The notes beneath the pieces were generated by a model. That model made no database searches. It was not told the origin of the DNA and saw only the letters and a program-made list of their open reading frames with translations. Made by a program: the position numbers and the translations under genes. DNA of 64,000 nt from Saccharomycopsis fibuligera x Saccharomycopsis cf. fibuligera (Eukaryota; Ascomycota; Saccharomycetes; Ascoideales; Saccharomycopsidaceae): contig CP012814.1 in assembly GCA_001936135.1 (NCBI GenBank), forward strand, positions 806,001 to 870,000, read 5' to 3'. This document shows, piece after piece, positions 23,118 to 33,349 of this stretch. Position 1 is the stretch's first letter, and each line of letters opens with the position of its first letter.

Positions 23118-23585
23118 TGTTGCGAACATTTTCTTTTATTTTATTCACATTTCAGATCAGTCTGTGTTCACAACCAGTAAAGTTTTTTTTTTTTCACACA
23201 CAATATCGATTTATTATTTCTATATAAACGATAGAAAATACAATCTTATAAACTTATCTATATAGTATATACAGTATAGTTCAGTTGTTGTTATATAAGG
23301 GAAACTTATACAAGTCAAAACCCCGTTAGTATTAGTTAGACTTTAATGGATGTTTTGGATTTGAAATAGATATAGGAGAGATTATGGTCTAGGATAAATG
23401 ATAGATAAGTGGCACCCCTAGTTTGTTGTCGAAAATCTTGTATAAAAATCGGCGTTGTGTTCCTTCTAACTTGTGTATACAGCGATGGGCGGAATAAACG
23501 ATAAGCCGGACAGACCCATCGACAACGATAATAACTCGTACATTACGCGTCTAAAGTACTTAGTAGAGAACTACCTCCTTTTAGA
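23118..23585 (+). repeat. Solo gypsy-2 LTR interrupted by repeat E
   Basis: Starts TGTTGCGAAC at 23118 and matches the gypsy-2 LTR to about 23178. It resumes at about 23412 (GGCACCCCTAG) and runs to CTACCTCCTTTTA near 23584. The right end may extend to 23596 in diverged form. It lies within 20 bp upstream of tRNA-Lys and is co-directional with it. Confidence 0.8.
23179..23411 (-). repeat. Repeat E, longest copy, inserted in the gypsy-2 LTR
   Basis: About 230 bp splitting the LTR. Read on the minus strand it has a TATATAAC box, several TATA-rich blocks and an A12 tract at its 3' end, like a polyadenylated retrosequence. Related pieces are at 4653-4785 and 15650-15790. No coding sequence and no tRNA-like head were recognised. 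Confidence 0.65.
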
Positions 23586-23603
23586 GGCAGCAAGCAATTG
23601 GTA

Positions 23604-23686
23604 GCCTCGCTAGCACAATCGGTAGTGCATTCGACTCTTACCTTTGTGACCGCGAAAGGTTGCGGGTTCGAGCCCCGCGTGGGGCT
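23604..23686 (+). tRNA. tRNA-Lys (CTT) with intron
   Basis: 83-nt gene. Acceptor GCCTCGC pairs with GTGGGGC (two G-T pairs), discriminator T as in yeast tRNA-Lys(CTT). T arm is GCGGG-TTCGAGC-CCCGC. Anticodon arm is TTCGA-CTCTTA-intron-C-GCGAA, with an intron of about 10-11 nt after position 37 and one A-G mismatch at the base of the loop. A gypsy-2 LTR ends just upstream and a family C LTR starts downstream. Confidence 0.85.
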
Positions 23687-23697
23687 TTTAATTCTTC

Positions 23698-23702
23698 TTT
23701 TT
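23698..23702 (+). terminator. Putative Pol III terminator of tRNA-Lys
   Basis: T5 run 12 nt after the tRNA 3' end; a shorter T run lies immediately after the tRNA. Confidence 0.55.
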
Positions 23703-23724
23703 GACGAAGAGCAGTTATATATTT

Positions 23725-24290
23725 GCTTTGTCCATATCGTTAAGGTATGGGTACTAAGTCTGCGACTCATACCTGGGGGCGTTATCCCTGTGGTGCGCTG
23801 GTTAAAATGGTCCTTCGTTCAGTAGTGAAGGATTACCACTTAACACGATTCTAATAAGGTGGTAAAAATTAGTTTTGTAATGAAGTTTTACCTATCTTCT
23901 TACTTTTATTATAGACTATATCACTAAAGAAAAATACTCTGTTCCTTTGGTCTATATATAGTCATTTCATTGTTCGCCCATGATGGTCATGAGCGAAAAA
24001 CCTTTCATCGCATCTTGGATGTTGTTTGCTTTGGTATGCCTCTGTGCGTTCCAATGTTTTTGGTCGCAAAATGCAGTTTATTGAAACTGGAAATAATACC
24101 TGATGAACGGTGGGAATGCAACCTATATAAGCAATACATACTTTTTCTTTTGATATAATCTGTGTACTCCATAGAGTTGGCTTTATTGTTATTATGCAGG
24201 AAAACCCTAAGAACATTGCGGTTTAGAGAAGCAGATTGAGATAACTACTGATAATATCTCTTGAGCTACTACTCTCTAGAGTTTTTTACT
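23725..24290 (+). repeat. LTR family C copy, diverged
   Basis: Shares with 9737-10208 the blocks ACTCATACCTG, TAGTGAAGGATTACCACTTA, CTATATATAGTCATTTCATT and GGATGTTGTTTGC. It starts about 40 bp after tRNA-Lys. Confidence 0.6.
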
Positions 24291-24905
24291 TTGCTTAACA
24301 ATGGGCATATTTGCAACTATTAACAGCTCAACGGTACTATGTGGGCTGTTCAGCCTAATCAGAATTTATAGGTTAAAAATCATATAGGCATAAAGCGTTG
24401 TATTGTAATAAGGTGTATAAAATTGTCGGTAAGCAATCAGAAAAATAAACGAAACGAAAAATAAAAGACAAGCAAAATATGCCTGGTCATCTAATAATCT
24501 GGAGCATGTTTCCGTTGTCCTTCGTTGGTGCGTCTACCTGCATAAGTGACACAGAAAAAGATAATATTTATGAACAGAAATACAAGACAGGACACATGCA
24601 AATGAAGGAAAGCTCAAGCAGAGAGACAGATATATAAAGACAACCGAAAGACAACAGTAACAATAACTATTACAGTAGGTGGCATAGAAGCATATCGACG
24701 AATATTAAAAAATAAACTGACGAATAGACGAATAACCAGAAAGCGATAATAATAATAGCACTCAGCACACTAATAATGCTACCGTATCAGTAGCATAATA
24801 CAAAATACAATACTTTCCTTCAACATCGTACTCGGGGTTGAACGGCGGGGCCTGTCTTCATTTATTATTGTTAGAAGACTCTTCCGATACGCAACCTGAT
24901 ATGAT
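24291..24905. other. Unassigned sequence with a weak family D LTR match
   Basis: 24300-24400 holds ATATTTGCAACTATTAACAGCTCAACG and a TTCAGCCTAATCAG block reminiscent of the copia-D LTR. The rest is A-rich with no recognised feature. Confidence 0.4.
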
Positions 24906-25085
24906 ATGCCTGCAAAAACTAAGTGCTCCAAGAAAACATCAAAAGATCCCAGACCCACACAAAGATTGAGCAGTAGCTCTGAGACTCAGGGCCCTACCGA
25001 CGCAAGTGAATGGAACCACGCGACTGAAAACCAGGAAGACAAAGTGATACTCAATGGTAAAATGATCGGTAGGGATAAGCTGTAA
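24906..25085 (+). pseudogene. Family C element gag-start remnant
   Basis: A 59-codon frame starting MPAKTKCSKKTSKDPRP, basic and Ser-rich then acidic. It resembles the stretch at 10528 in the same position after a family C LTR, so it is read as what is left of that element's gag. No further domains follow. Fossil. Confidence 0.45.
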
Positions 25086-26679
25086 GTAGAAACACTAAGG
25101 TAAGAGTCATAAATTAGGTTAGCACTAATAACGAACTTCAGCAGTAGTTGTGTTTCAACATACTATGTACAGTTCACGATTCTTGAGAGCTACCGCCACC
25201 AGTCCCGTAACGTTCTTAAACAATTATGCAAGTCAATATCTGCAACTATATTTTCCTCTCTGAATATACTGATTCCTTGTAACGCCGACCATTTAGCAGT
25301 GCTTCCCCGCAAGTGCTACCTACGGTACCCTTGCTGTCAATCTGATATAACAAACATTTCTACTTCTGCCTTATTTGCTGGTGCCATTGGAAGCTCGCCA
25401 ATGCTCTCGAGGCCAAACTGAGCACTACTATGATGAACCTGCTAAAGCACCTACACTTACTTCTAATATCTGTAGACTTGCTATAAATATGGCTATCCAG
25501 GTAGATTATAGACCTTGGCAACTTGGCATTAACAATGGCTACCCAAGGTTTTCAGCGAAGCACTGTGTTAATATTAATGTTCCAAATGTTTGGCTTAAAT
25601 ACATTGAAAGCTGTACCTCATGAAATTAATCAACAAAGTTTTGAAAACTGAAGCCGAGAACAAATCTTTACCACGTAGTTATCACATTGAATGCCACTAA
25701 TTTCTACTAAACAGAAATGAACTTAGCAAGAAGGTGCAATGTGCTCTTTCTCTCAGTAATTTTTACGTTTGTTTTTATTCACATACGTCATGCTCCTGCA
25801 TTCACTGTTCGGTACATTTTTAAATTTCAGCTAGTAGCCAGTGCCAAAGAAGTAATATCATCGAATGAATGTCATAACCTGTTAAAGGTACGACTGATAG
25901 TGTAATTATTTCTAGTAAACTCGCAAATACTAACAGTTCGAGAGTTCACACAGGTGTACCATCCAATACTAATGCGAACTAAAGGTAAACAGTGAGAAAC
26001 GCTATACTGTGTTAGAAGAAAGTCATTGACTGTGTGATTGCCTCTGAGAAAATCTCAGATTTACAACAGGCCGAGGAATCTCTCGGACAGCACTGCAGGA
26101 ATTAACATGACCGAACAGAAGATTCATGATGAAACAAGTTGTTGTTTTAACATAACGGTAGGCTAAGCGGGACAGTATTACAAACAGAGCAATAAAATTT
26201 GTAAGTAGATCAGTACTGAGAGTTAGCACGTTAACGCTCTTACAGAACTGTCAGGCAGGACGCTCTTTCTGTATCATACAAGCTTTTGTCTTAGTTGACT
26301 CTTTATCCTTGAAGTTTTTTGGGTATTTCGTCAAGGTTTCTTTGTTTTATTTTCAAGCGTATTTATTCTCTTTTGTGATCTATTACTTCTGCCATACTTC
26401 TATAACAAAAGCCCAAAACGAGGGAACTCGCGCTGCGATTGAATTTATAGGCTCCAGTGCACATGCTTCATTCACTGCATAACAGCCAGCCAATAGCATC
26501 GTTCATAACTACGTGAGTTGATTTCCACCTCAACATTACTTTGTTAAGATCACAATATAAAAACAAACCAACTTGGCATTACTAACCGACTAAAATAGCC
26601 ATCAACATGATCAACGCTCTCTGATAAAAAATACACCAGGTTCTGAGAACCTCGCATCGGTTTTACATGGGATGTCGAC
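25086..26679. other. Unassigned 1.6-kb region
   Basis: No recognised gene, RNA or repeat. The open stretches at 25375-25623 (82 codons) and 25717-25905 have no domains I recognise. The segment may be decayed element interior or the only remaining host intergenic DNA. Confidence 0.5.
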
Positions 26680-26686
26680 AAAAAAA
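26680..26686 (-). terminator. Pol III terminator of tRNA-Pro
   Basis: Seven A on the plus strand (T7 on the transcribed strand) directly after the tRNA 3' end. Confidence 0.85.
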
Positions 26687-26793
26687 GGGCCACACAGGGA
26701 ATTGAACCCTGGACCTCTCACATGCTCACTAAGCTCCAGTGTAGCTGGAGCTCGCTACCCAAAGCGAGAATCATACCTCTAGACCATGCGGCC
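26687..26793 (-). tRNA. tRNA-Pro (TGG) with long intron
   Basis: 107-nt gene. Acceptor GGCCGCA pairs with TGTGGCC (C-G mostly, one G-T), discriminator C as in yeast tRNA-Pro. The 5' half, with GTCTAGAGGTATGATTCTCG and loop CTTTGGG, is nearly identical to yeast tRNA-Pro(TGG). An intron of about 33 nt follows position 37 and contains its own hairpin (AGCTCCAG/CTGGAGCT). T arm is CAGGG-TTCAATT-CCCTG. A gypsy-1 solo LTR ends 12 bp upstream. Confidence 0.95.
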
Positions 26794-26805
26794 TCAACTT
26801 TATTA

Positions 26806-27099
26806 TGTAAGAGATGGGGTGAAAGGGTCTGAATTAAGACGTGAGAAGGTTTCAGGATTCATAGTTATTTTCTAGGATCGACTAGGAAGAGAGATAAGAC
26901 TCAAGATAAAGTAAAGGAGATAAGTATATTGTAATAAAAGGAAGATGACTTCGCTTACTGTTATCTATACAGAATACATAATAATAATAAAGACGAACTT
27001 AGCTACTTATATAGTTATTGTTAGGAGCTTGTTACCTAGGAGCTATCGATACCTAAGAGCTATCGTTAGCTAAGAGCTATCTGGGACTGATTTGTTACA
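26806..27099 (-). repeat. Solo gypsy-1 LTR (294 bp)
   Basis: Reverse complement of the gypsy-1 LTR: starts TGTAACAAATCAG at 27099 and ends CTTACA at 26806. U3 has three 17-bp units instead of five. It points the same way as tRNA-Pro and ends exactly 12 bp before it, the same spacing as at tRNA-Leu. No clear flanking 5-bp duplication is seen (TATTA against ATTGT). Confidence 0.88.
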
Positions 27100-27103
27100 A
27101 TTG

Positions 27104-27179
27104 TGTTGTGTTTTAAAGGGATAGTTCTCTACTAAGCACTTTTAAACGCGTATCGTAGGAGTTATTATCGTTATCGATG
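27104..27179 (-). repeat. Gypsy-2 LTR 3'-end fragment
   Basis: Reverse complement of the last 76 bp of the gypsy-2 LTR (AACGATAATAACTCC to CACAACA). It is cut on its upstream side by the 5' end of LINE copy 2, so it predates the LINE. Confidence 0.75.
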
Positions 27180-27231
27180 AGCATGAATTAGATACTCATA
27201 ATAGACGGTATATTCTATTAAACGTTTCAAT

Positions 27232-30200
27232 ATGAATTCATCAAATGAGATCCCAAATGATACATCCCCTTACTCCTCAGAGTATCCCAGCGATCCGCCT
27301 GATCCCCCAACACATCCTGGACCACCCTTGTCAACCGCGGTTGAGAACCCTCCTAGCACGGATGTTTCAGTTTCCTCGGATACTGAAGCCGCAGTTCACC
27401 AAGATCCGTCCCCCGGACCGGCTCAAAGTACCAACCAACTATTGAACCATTCCACTGAATCATTTGAAACCCAAAAAGATGAAGAACCTTACGTTCAAGC
27501 TGAGCCTTTTACCATTGAAAACTCCATCTCTCCACCATCAACCCACCCTATTTCCAATTTTGAATCTCAAATTGAAAATTTTTCATCCGTCTTACCTAAT
27601 GACTTACTAAGCAGAAAAGGCGCGGATCCAACTTGTGCTGCACCTCCTGAACATGCACCAGAAGTTGTTGATCCTCCATCACCATCTGTTTTGTCTAATC
27701 CCTCTGTTTCAATTTCAAAAACCACTAACATAAACTTAAAAACCTTAAAACTCCAAAAATCAAAAAAAATTCAACAAAATTCAACAATCTTAAAAAACAT
27801 TTTTTCACACTCTTCAGTTAATCACGATAGAAACCAAAAAAAAAATAATACTCCCTCTGTTTCCTTTGTTCCACCTGTTTCCCCCAATGACATTAGCTCG
27901 ATTTTGCCAAGTGTCCCTTCTACCTCAAATCCTTCAAACAGTAATCAAATCCAGCAACAAGATGAAAATGTCCCACGCCCAGCTAATACCACTGATTCAA
28001 CTGATTCAGCTGCTTCATCTGCCTCATCTGCCTCAACTAAAGAAACGCCTCCACCTGATTCAACTCCTTCAACTGCGTCCATTGAGGATACACATCAGGA
28101 CATTATCTCAGAAGAAACACTGAAAAAGCTCTATGCTGATCAGGCCTCTAAACGTGCAAATCATAATGCATCAACGAGCTCCGCGTCACCTGCAAACCCC
28201 AAGGTCAAACGTCCTGCTTTTGACGCTTTCCAAACCAAATTTAAATGGGCCCGTATCTATGATTCGGAACATTTTCCTTTTGATGATGTTTTGTCAGAAC
28301 TAACTGCCATGAAAAAACTTGCTGCTGATATTTACACCTTTACTGATACAAGTTTTGCTGGTTCTGATAAAAAGGTCACCTCTGCGACTACAATCATTAA
28401 AATGGACGAATTCTATAAATCATATACTCCAAAACAGCTCCAGGATGAGGGCCTCCGGTTTAAAACCACTGACCTCCTGCAAAAAGACTTTATTGACTTC
28501 ATCATCAACTGTTCTCAAGAGAATGACGTTTTCGCAACTGTGGACATTCCATGGGCTGTCTTCCAACAATACTCTTTATCAACACATAAATCCTCTGTTG
28601 CTAAATCTATTACAATGTTGGCAAAAACCACACTTGAAAAGTATGCTAGTACGATGCGAGATGTATCCTTATTCACTTTTTTGAAAAAAACTTGTGAAAA
28701 TATTGAACCTCACATCATAATCAGAAACGAGCGTATTGTCAGTAAACAATCCATTTTCTATAGAGGCCCACTTTATAAGCCATTCTTCCACAATGCTAAG
28801 GAAATTTTCTTTAAATTTTTGAGAGACCACTTAGTTGTGAAGCTACCAAAAGAAGAATATCGTCCACAACTCTTCATGTCAATGTCAAATGAAAGCATGG
28901 TCCGTCATCTCATGGAACTCAAGATTAAATCTTTGCAAGCGGTTTCTGCCGAAGCAATTTTATTCCACAAGCTCTGTGATCTTGAGATCAAACAGGAATA
29001 CTTCTCCCTCACAAAAGAGATCAAACCAAGAACCCACCCAAATCCCCAAGTTGCCGAGATCAACGTAGATAAATATTATGCATATTTATATCTTTCTGCA
29101 AATCAATCAGTCCCAATAATCAACTGTGAGATTCTCCAAATACGTCTTATCAATCGTCATTTGCATTGCACGGCATGTGGTTCAAATTCTCACACTCGTT
29201 ACTCTTGTACCGAGGCTCGATGTGTGATTTGCAAAAAAGAGAATCATATAGCTTCCGTTTGCTATTATAACAAAAAATTGATCCAGGCCCAAGATAAGTA
29301 CCAGGACCACAGCTCCATTGCAAATAAACCCAGCGCAGCCACTATTTCTGCTAGAACCAAGAAACCAACTATTTCCACTGAAAACCAATGGCAGCTCAGT
29401 GACCCTAAAGGCCGCAAACGTTTGAGAATTAGAAACACCAATAAAGCAGACCACACCATCAACAACCCAAAACAGATAGCTAAACCAACAAACCCATTTC
29501 AAGCTCTTCAAGACGGTGACTCAGAAGATTTGTCAACTGAGGACGAGGTTAACGCACAACACGAGATTCCACAAAGTTTCGTTTTTACTGCACCTAAACC
29601 CTCAAACAAATCATATAACAAACCCTCCCCCAAAAAAAGAGCAAGAAGGCAAGTTGCTAAAGCCACTAACTCACAACCAGAGAATATCAATGATGATGAA
29701 GGCACTTTCACCACCAGTACCTCTGACTCTATAGTAGCACAGGCTACTATCCTTCATGCTACGGCAACCGCAACAAAAAAAAACCCACATCAAACCCCAG
29801 ACTCTTTCCAAACTCCACCTGCAACTCCTCAGCAGACCAGAATCCTTCGTTCCCATTCCTCTCTTCGTACTCCACAACCTCCATCTACTCCAACCAACTT
29901 GACCTTATCTCAGTTTCCCTCTTTTGATCAGGCCAACACTCCTACCCCATCCTCCCCGAGAATTAAAGCAGATCTGAACAGGAACTCGCGTACCTCAGAC
30001 GAGGACAGCCCACTGCCAGATACCCAGGATGATATTGACATTGATGAGATTGACTTAGAGAATTCTTCTTCTCTCCCACCAGTCTATCACCCTCAGAATA
30101 AGCTTAATGGACCATTCCCTGTCACTGATTCCATCAATGACGACGATATCTTTTATGACGAAACCATAATTGACAATGAGTCCATCACAAATCTCCCAAA

Positions 30201-30261
30201 CTCCACCGAAGATGATCCCATGACTGAGACTCAGCTTTCAACTTCCCCTGGACACTCATGA
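27232..30261 (+). CDS. LINE ORF1 protein, complete (1009 aa)
   Basis: Nucleic-acid-binding protein of the LINE RNP (family role). Residues 1-330 are low-complexity, rich in Ser, Thr, Pro and Asn. Residues about 335-645 form a folded-looking domain of unknown type (KRPAFDAFQTKFKWARIYDS onward). Two CCHC knuckles follow at about 646-683 (CTACGSNSHTRYSC, CVICKKENHIASVC). The last 320 residues are Ser/Pro/Gln-rich with an acidic DDIDIDEIDLE segment. The ATG at 27232 lies about 50 bp from the element's left edge and is the first in frame. The stop TGA overlaps the ORF2 ATG by 4 nt. It is open throughout although ORF2 is decayed. Confidence 0.9.
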   Translation: MNSSNEIPNDTSPYSSEYPSDPPDPPTHPGPPLSTAVENPPSTDVSVSSDTEAAVHQDPSPGPAQSTNQLLNHSTESFETQKDEEPYVQAEPFTIENSISPPSTHPISNFESQIENFSSVLPNDLLSRKGADPTCAAPPEHAPEVVDPPSPSVLSNPSVSISKTTNINLKTLKLQKSKKIQQNSTILKNIFSHSSVNHDRNQKKNNTPSVSFVPPVSPNDISSILPSVPSTSNPSNSNQIQQQDENVPRPANTTDSTDSAASSASSASTKETPPPDSTPSTASIEDTHQDIISEETLKKLYADQASKRANHNASTSSASPANPKVKRPAFDAFQTKFKWARIYDSEHFPFDDVLSELTAMKKLAADIYTFTDTSFAGSDKKVTSATTIIKMDEFYKSYTPKQLQDEGLRFKTTDLLQKDFIDFIINCSQENDVFATVDIPWAVFQQYSLSTHKSSVAKSITMLAKTTLEKYASTMRDVSLFTFLKKTCENIEPHIIIRNERIVSKQSIFYRGPLYKPFFHNAKEIFFKFLRDHLVVKLPKEEYRPQLFMSMSNESMVRHLMELKIKSLQAVSAEAILFHKLCDLEIKQEYFSLTKEIKPRTHPNPQVAEINVDKYYAYLYLSANQSVPIINCEILQIRLINRHLHCTACGSNSHTRYSCTEARCVICKKENHIASVCYYNKKLIQAQDKYQDHSSIANKPSAATISARTKKPTISTENQWQLSDPKGRKRLRIRNTNKADHTINNPKQIAKPTNPFQALQDGDSEDLSTEDEVNAQHEIPQSFVFTAPKPSNKSYNKPSPKKRARRQVAKATNSQPENINDDEGTFTTSTSDSIVAQATILHATATATKKNPHQTPDSFQTPPATPQQTRILRSHSSLRTPQPPSTPTNLTLSQFPSFDQANTPTPSSPRIKADLNRNSRTSDEDSPLPDTQDDIDIDEIDLENSSSLPPVYHPQNKLNGPFPVTDSINDDDIFYDETIIDNESITNLPNSTEDDPMTETQLSTSPGHS

Positions 30262-33200
30262 TTATGCCTGAATTGAAAATACTTACACAAAATATACAAA
30301 ATACTCCCTTACAGAACGATCCGCTCCCGAGTATATTTAAAAAATATGATATCATACTCTTGCAAGAAGTCAGGAAAGGTGAAAAATATCACCACTCAAA
30401 TCCTGACAAACAACTTATCACTAACAAAGCTTCAAATCCACGAACAGGTATACTCATCACAAAAAAGATAAAAATACTCAAAAAAAATATAATTGACGTT
30501 TTATGTCCGGCATCTAAAGCCAAGCACAAAACAGACATTATTATAGAAGTAACACCAAAAATATACTACTGGATCATAAATATATATAATCCCATCGGTG
30601 AGAAAAAAAGAGCACAAGTCTTTCTTAAGAACGCCATTAGCAATGCACTACAAGAATATCGAAGAACTTTTACAAAACAGTATCCAAACGCGCATCTCTG
30701 TATCGTTTTCGCGGGTGACTTTAACAATGTCGTGGATATGCAAGAAATGGGTACCCGTATCCGACATGCTCCAGACATTAAAGACACAAAAAAAATACGA
30801 AATTCATTGAGGGCACTCATCGACAATAACAACTTGACAGATGTTTACCGCCAACGCAGCCTACATAACATAAAAAAATCCTTCAGTAACAGAGCTACCA
30901 ACGGACATGAGGAAAGCAACAGAATGCTAAATAGACTCTATGTCAGTAATGAATTGATTAGAAACGACTAAGTTCGTCTCTGGATGCTACAGAAGAACCG
31001 GTTGAAGGGATCTTCCCATGAATCGCTTGTTTTAAAACTTGTCCACCCCCTGAGTGAGCTCCCAGCTCGGTTCAGACTTACCGATAAAATGTTACGCAGT
31101 ATATTACAACTTCATATCCCAGCCTCACTCACATCAACAAGCGAAATAATCATTTTTGTTCGAAACCATTTGCAGCTGATAAAGCATCTTGAGAAACGCA
31201 TACCGGAATCTGAGAAAAAAAACTTTCAAACCGCCAACTACTATGATCACATAAACGAAATCTTTAAACCCTTCCAAGAAAATAAAAAGATGGAATTATT
31301 TATTGATCAAGACGGCAACCAGTTAACAAAAACACACGAGATCATAGACCATGCCTCAGACTTCTATGCATCTCTCTATGATGGTACCAAGGGCACGAAG
31401 GATATTCAAGTCATTGATTGATATTTGCAAGATAGCATTCCTAACATTCACATATCGGATACAGAAAAGATAAATTTGAATAAGAACATAACTGAAGAAG
31501 AACTCATGATTGTCATCAAGGAGTCCAATAAGAATTCGGTGCCAGGAATTGATGGTTTTCCGTACAAGTTTTATTCCAAACTATATCCACAGTTGAAAGG
31601 CCGCCTCTTATCTGAATTCAACACTATCTTCAGAACAGGCTCACTTCCTTACAATTACAGAACAGTTCTCTTTAATATCATTCCAAAGCCGCGCAAAAAT
31701 AAGACTGACATTAAAAATTATAGACCAATAGCCATTATCAATGCCAATCTACGACTACTAAGTATAATTCTCAATAATCGTTTACTAACAGTGTTAGAAA
31801 AGCTTATAGGCAAAAATCAGCTGGGTTTCATACCGAACCGCCAATCTTATACTAACATAAGAATGTTCAATGAGATTCTAGCGAGCATGAAGACACCACC
31901 AAATCAAAAGCACTATTTTGCCAAACACGAAAACTTGCGCATACTTCTTTTGGATTTTCAGAAGGCTTTCGATAATGTGTCGCACACATACCTTGAATGC
32001 TTATTGAAACATCTCAACTTTGGTACCGAAGGTTTCACATCCACAATAATGCTGATACTACAAAGTACAATCGGATGCATTCACCTTAACAATAAGACAG
32101 GCCCGCTCTTTTCCTTGAACCAAGGTACCTTACAAGGAAACCCAATCAGCCCGTCGCTTTTCGTATTGGCAGTTGAGCCCCTTCTACGGAATATTGAGAG
32201 AGAACTACAAGGCTTCACTATTTATACAAAATATCTTAGCCCAATAAAAGTCACACACCTAGCCTTCGTCGACTATATTACCATTTTTGCAGATGGTAAT
32301 CAAGACATGGAGTCAGCAATCCAAACGATCCAAGATTTCTGCTCGATAATGGGAGGGAGTTTGAACTATGATAAATCAAAAGTACTGATTTCCCCATACG
32401 CCACGGGTATAGCAAAAACTGAAATGCAGCTTTCTGACATTCCGATTGAGCGAGTAAAGGAAGACTATAAACTAACGTATCTCGGGATTACAATTCCGAA
32501 CCAGGGATGGCCAAAAAACTTGATCCAAACAATGTACGCAAAGTTCAACATTTCCAACATCAAACATTTGCCGCCGTCAAGTCAAGTCATGGCCTATAAT
32601 ACTTTTATCTGTTCAAAATTCTACTACAAGGAGATTCATCAAAATCTCACTGACAAACAAATAAATGCAATCGAGATGGCTTTCAAACAATGTCTAAACG
32701 CCACGAATGTCTCCCTCGAGACACTCAAGACACATAGACATAAAGGGGGTTATGGTATGATAGACCTCAAAGCACAGCTCACGTATAGAAAAGCACAAAT
32801 TGCGCAAAACTTGTTTCTAGATAAAAGCGACCCATACTTGAAGCTCTTCAGAGCGAAGCTACAACTTCTTCTAGATCACTTTTTTAAAGTACGCTATGAG
32901 CTCGAACGTAAACCAGGACATATTGACACTCAATTCTGGTGGAGAGATGTTCTCGATACAGTTGACGGAGGCGAAGGCCAAGGGCAATCTATACTGGCAC
33001 AGAACCCAAAACAGTGCTTCACGTTGACAGCCACAGAAGCAAACATAATAGCTCTGTGGAAACAAGTAGTCCCCAACAAACACAATCCTGGCATCCTTGG
33101 GCTTCAGCGCACATCAGATATAGCAGAAGCAGTGGAGCTCGGTGTATCGTTTTTCAAAAAAAAGTTCATACCAAAAGAAGTCTTCGACTTCAAGTCCCGG

Positions 33201-33349
33201 AACGGTAGTGCACAAGTGCGCGAGAAGAAAGATAAACTACTATTCTCAAACCAGTTGGCACGTCTCAAGCAAGTCACTAATAAAGAGTGTCTAGCATTTT
33301 GGCAAATGCTAAACAAACAAACGTTCAAACACCCTGGCTGCTTCGAGAA
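30258..33349 (+). pseudogene. LINE ORF2, decayed and truncated
   Basis: Starts ATG 30258 in the ORF1 stop. EEP endonuclease motifs are LLQEVRKG (about 30360) and AGDFNN (about 30712). Stops interrupt it at 30969-30971 (TAA where copy 1 has AAA) and 31419-31421 (TGA where copy 1 has AGA). The RT then continues with VPGIDGFPYKF, LDFQKAFDNVS and QGTLQGNPISPSL. The catalytic FADD of copy 1 is FVDY here (32265-32276), losing the second aspartate. The C-terminal domain is replaced by the copia-B LTR. Non-functional. Confidence 0.92.

Larger units (their letters stand above)
27180..33349 (+). mobile_element. LINE copy 2 (L1/Zorro-like), 3' end cut by copia-B
   Basis: Complete 5' end with a short UTR of about 50 bp, a complete ORF1, an ATGA overlap, and ORF2 up to the point where the copia-B LTR begins (33350). 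It is about 95% identical to copy 1 over the shared part. ORF2 has two in-frame stops and a changed RT active site, so this copy is dead. It inserted into a gypsy-2 LTR fragment. Confidence 0.92.

Noticed and set aside
25375-25623. 82-codon frame as a host gene
   Set aside because: No recognised domain, no neighbours supporting it, length within chance for this base composition.
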